Below, piece after piece: positions 62,081 through 64,000 of a stretch of DNA of 64,000 bases. Every line of letters starts with the position of its first letter. The stretch's first letter is position 1. Under the pieces are notes generated by a model. That model searched no databases. It was not told the DNA's origin and worked only from the letters and a program-made list of their open reading frames with translations. The stretch is from Winogradskyella aurantiaca (GTDB lineage Bacteria > Bacteroidota > Bacteroidia > Flavobacteriales > Flavobacteriaceae). A program made the translations under genes and the position numbers. The stretch is taken from NCBI RefSeq assembly GCF_003362725.1, contig NZ_QKTV01000001.1, positions 434,001 through 498,000 on the forward strand, given 5' to 3'.

Positions 62081-63118
62081 TTAAGGTGCGGGGTTGGGAA
62101 TGTCTGCATGTACGGCATTGATTTCAGCTAATACTTCGGGGCTTAAATCAATGGCGATGCTGTCAATATTCTCTTTTAACTGATCTAAATTAGTAGCACC
62201 AATAATATTACTGGTTACAAACGGGCGTCCCGTTACAAAGGCCAAGGACATCTGGGCTAGAGTCATACCATGTTTCTCTGCTATGGCCAAATAACGTTTA
62301 GTTGCTTCGGTAGAATTATCTCCACTATAGCGAGCAAACCTTGGAAACAGTTTTAGACGGGCATTATCTGCCGCAGTACCCTTAATATATTTTCCGGAGA
62401 GCACCCCAAAAGCCATTGGGGAATAGGCCAATAAACCAATATTTTCTCTCGCGGCTACTTCCGCCAGATCTCCTTCAAAGGTTCTATTCAAAAGTGAATA
62501 GGAATTTTGGATGGTGATCATTCTCGGTAAGGCATTTGTCTTGGATTCTTCCAAATACCTCATGGTGCCCCATGCCTTCTCGTTGGAAAGTCCTACCTGT
62601 CTTACCTTACCACTTTTAATGATTTCCTCCAGAGTTTGTAGGATTTCATTAAAGTTATCTGTCCATGGGTCATTAGGATTGTGTTTATAATCACGCATGC
62701 CGAAGGTATTGGTCTGGCGTTCCGGCCAGTGTAATTGGTATAAATCAATATAATCTGTTTGCAGTCGTTTTAAACTATTATCAACGGCTTCGTGAAGTGC
62801 TTCTTTACTAAATCCGGTGGTTCTAATATGCGCTGTATAGTCTCCGGGACCAGCTATCTTAGTAGCTAAAATTACTTTATCGCGATTTCCAGTTTTAGCA
62901 AACCAGTTTCCAATGATGCGCTCGGTATCAGCATAAGTAGCTGCGGTGGCAGGCACGGGATACAATTCAGCCACATCAAAAAAGTTAACTCCCATATCTA
63001 AAGCGAGGTCCATCTGGGCAAAACCTTCGTCCTGGGTGTTCTGGTTCCCCCAGGTCATCGTACCAAGGCAAATTTTACTTACTTCAATATCAGTGTTAGG
63101 TAGGGTGGTATATTTCAT
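62081..63118 (-). CDS. aldo/keto reductase (Tas-like)
   Basis: 345 residues, NAD(P)H-dependent oxidoreductase with a TIM barrel. The catalytic set is visible: Asp in FDVAELYPV, the Tyr in the same motif, Lys in ILATKIAG and His in YQLHWPE. The length and ELYPVPATAATYADTE segment match the E. coli Tas-type subgroup. It is a stand-alone gene on the minus strand. The physiological substrate is unknown. Confidence 0.92.
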   Translation of the reverse strand: MKYTTLPNTDIEVSKICLGTMTWGNQNTQDEGFAQMDLALDMGVNFFDVAELYPVPATAATYADTERIIGNWFAKTGNRDKVILATKIAGPGDYTAHIRTTGFSKEALHEAVDNSLKRLQTDYIDLYQLHWPERQTNTFGMRDYKHNPNDPWTDNFNEILQTLEEIIKSGKVRQVGLSNEKAWGTMRYLEESKTNALPRMITIQNSYSLLNRTFEGDLAEVAARENIGLLAYSPMAFGVLSGKYIKGTAADNARLKLFPRFARYSGDNSTEATKRYLAIAEKHGMTLAQMSLAFVTGRPFVTSNIIGATNLDQLKENIDSIAIDLSPEVLAEINAVHADIPNPAP

Positions 63119-63176
63119 AATTAATCCCTGAGGCGGGCTTCTTTTTGGTTAAATGCAATTTTTAAGAATGTCAAAG

Positions 63177-63211
63177 ATAAAAAAGACCTTCCACGATAGT
63201 GAAAGGCCTTT
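63177..63211 (-). terminator. terminator of the OmpA-family gene
   Basis: On the minus strand AAAGGCCTTTCAC, loop TATC, GTGGAAGGTCTTT form a 13-bp stem with two G-U pairs, followed by a T run. It lies about 25 bases after the stop codon. Confidence 0.8.
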
Positions 63212-63234
63212 CTATAAAAGTATGTTAAGGATGC

Positions 63235-64000
63235 TTACATCTCATTGAGTAATTTGGTGATTTCATCAAGTTTAGGCGTTAATATCACTTCAATTCTACG
63301 GTTCTTTGCTTTGCCTTCACTAGTGTCGTTAGAAGCGATTGGGGCAAATTCTCCTCGTCCTGCGGCGGTTAAATTTTCTGGATTGATACCGTTATTTTCT
63401 CTTAGGATGTTAACAATAGCTGTAGCACGCTTGGTAGATAAATCCCAGTTACCGCTAATTTGCGAATTGCCTTTGTAGGGATCATCATCAGTATGGCCTT
63501 CAATTAATATGGAAATATCAGGATTGTCCGCTAGAACGCTACCTAGTTGTTGAACCGCCGTTCGTCCTTCAGATCCAACAGACCAGCTTCCTGATTTGAA
63601 CAATAGTTTATTCTCCATAGAGATATACACTTTTCCATTGCGCTGCTCTACGGTAAGACCTTTGCCTTCAAATGCAGTCAATGCTTTGGAAATGGCATTT
63701 TTTAATTGTGTCATCTCGGCATCTTTTGAAGCGATAACACGTTCAAGTTCGGCAACGCGCTGCGATCTACTCTCCAATTCTTTTTGTAATCCATTGAGTC
63801 GTTCACTTTCGGCTGCAAGGGCCTGCTCTTTGGCTTCGAGCTGAGCTAGTAGTTCTCTATTTTTCTGAACATTTTCGGCAATGGCAGCCGAACTATTTTT
63901 TTCTAAGGCTTCATAGCTATCCTTTAAAGTTTTGAGGTTTGCCTTGGTTGCAGCCAAATCCGAAGATAGTTGATCACGCTCTGTAATTGCTTCTTCATAG
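63235..64000 (-). CDS. OmpA-family protein (5' end outside window)
   Basis: The frame is open to the window edge (YEEAITERDQLSSDL continues upstream of the internal TTG at 63957), so only the C-terminal 255 or so residues are visible. The first part is a Glu/Leu/Lys-rich coiled coil. The last 120 residues are an OmpA peptidoglycan-binding domain: ILIEGHTDDDPYKG, WDLSTKRATAIVNIL, AAGRGEFAPIASNDT and AKNRRIEVILTP. It probably tethers the outer membrane or envelope to peptidoglycan. Confidence 0.9.
   Translation of the reverse strand, partial: YEEAITERDQLSSDLAATKANLKTLKDSYEALEKNSSAAIAENVQKNRELLAQLEAKEQALAAESERLNGLQKELESRSQRVAELERVIASKDAEMTQLKNAISKALTAFEGKGLTVEQRNGKVYISMENKLLFKSGSWSVGSEGRTAVQQLGSVLADNPDISILIEGHTDDDPYKGNSQISGNWDLSTKRATAIVNILRENNGINPENLTAAGRGEFAPIASNDTSEGKAKNRRIEVILTPKLDEITKLLNEM

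Overview
The window is a stretch of an AT-rich chromosome from a member of the Bacteroidota, almost certainly a (probably marine) Flavobacteriaceae. The evidence is the gldD-gldE-ssb-mutY gliding cluster, a surface protein with a type IX secretion (T9SS) type-B C-terminal domain, TonB receptors that begin with a carboxypeptidase-like regulatory domain, DUF4270 and LxxC-type lipoproteins, start codons without Shine-Dalgarno sequences, and repeated -7 boxes of the form TAnnTTTG. Genes are dense. No gap exceeds about 200 bases, and I saw no rRNA, tRNA, CRISPR array, insertion sequence or prophage.

Layout, first half. recX (36-506) converges on a minus-strand JmjC/cupin gene. A biotin operon follows on the minus strand, transcribed bioF > bioD > bioA > a ketoacyl-synthase-like gene > bioB (7047 down to 1446). 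It is divergent from a large lectin-repeat T9SS cargo protein (7011-9635). A mutagenesis cassette comes next: a Y-family polymerase and a DnaE-type polymerase (9638-13824, minus) divergent from an XRE-S24 (LexA-like) repressor, with an inverted repeat over the repressor promoter. Then come a 55-residue membrane peptide, atpD-atpC, a TonB receptor/SGNH-lipoprotein pair, and the operon GT5-like protein > DUF4270 lipoprotein > glmS. Divergent from that operon is panC-panD-flippase-like membrane protein, followed by two tandem alpha/beta-hydrolase paralogues with Asp in the nucleophile position.

Layout, second half. radA, a sulfatase lipoprotein, ileS (eukaryote-like type with an altered HIGH motif), a DksA-like gene, a beta-rich exported protein whose start overlaps a terminator-like hairpin, lspA and a small membrane protein lie on the plus strand. 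rimK > aspartoacylase-like > 5-formyl-THF cyclo-ligase lie on the minus strand. Then follow uvrC, a patatin-BamA fusion, tyrosine catabolism (hmgA, hpd), and the operon DUF3108 > tryptophan 2,3-dioxygenase > M23 peptidase > pgi. A second TonB receptor precedes mutY > ssb > gldE > gldD (minus). The window closes with HU plus a 29-residue very basic peptide, rng, an aldo/keto reductase and the 3' part of an OmpA-family gene.

Most of the window is core housekeeping and envelope biology: vitamin synthesis (biotin, pantothenate), DNA repair (RecX, RadA, UvrC, MutY, SSB, Pol IV/DnaE), ATP synthase, and gliding or surface proteins. I did not find an obviously new multi-gene system. The points most worth follow-up are the LexA-like/DnaE/Y-polymerase cassette with its operator, the twin Asp-elbow hydrolases, the GxHH IleRS, several unlisted small proteins, and the terminator hairpin inside a signal-peptide coding region.
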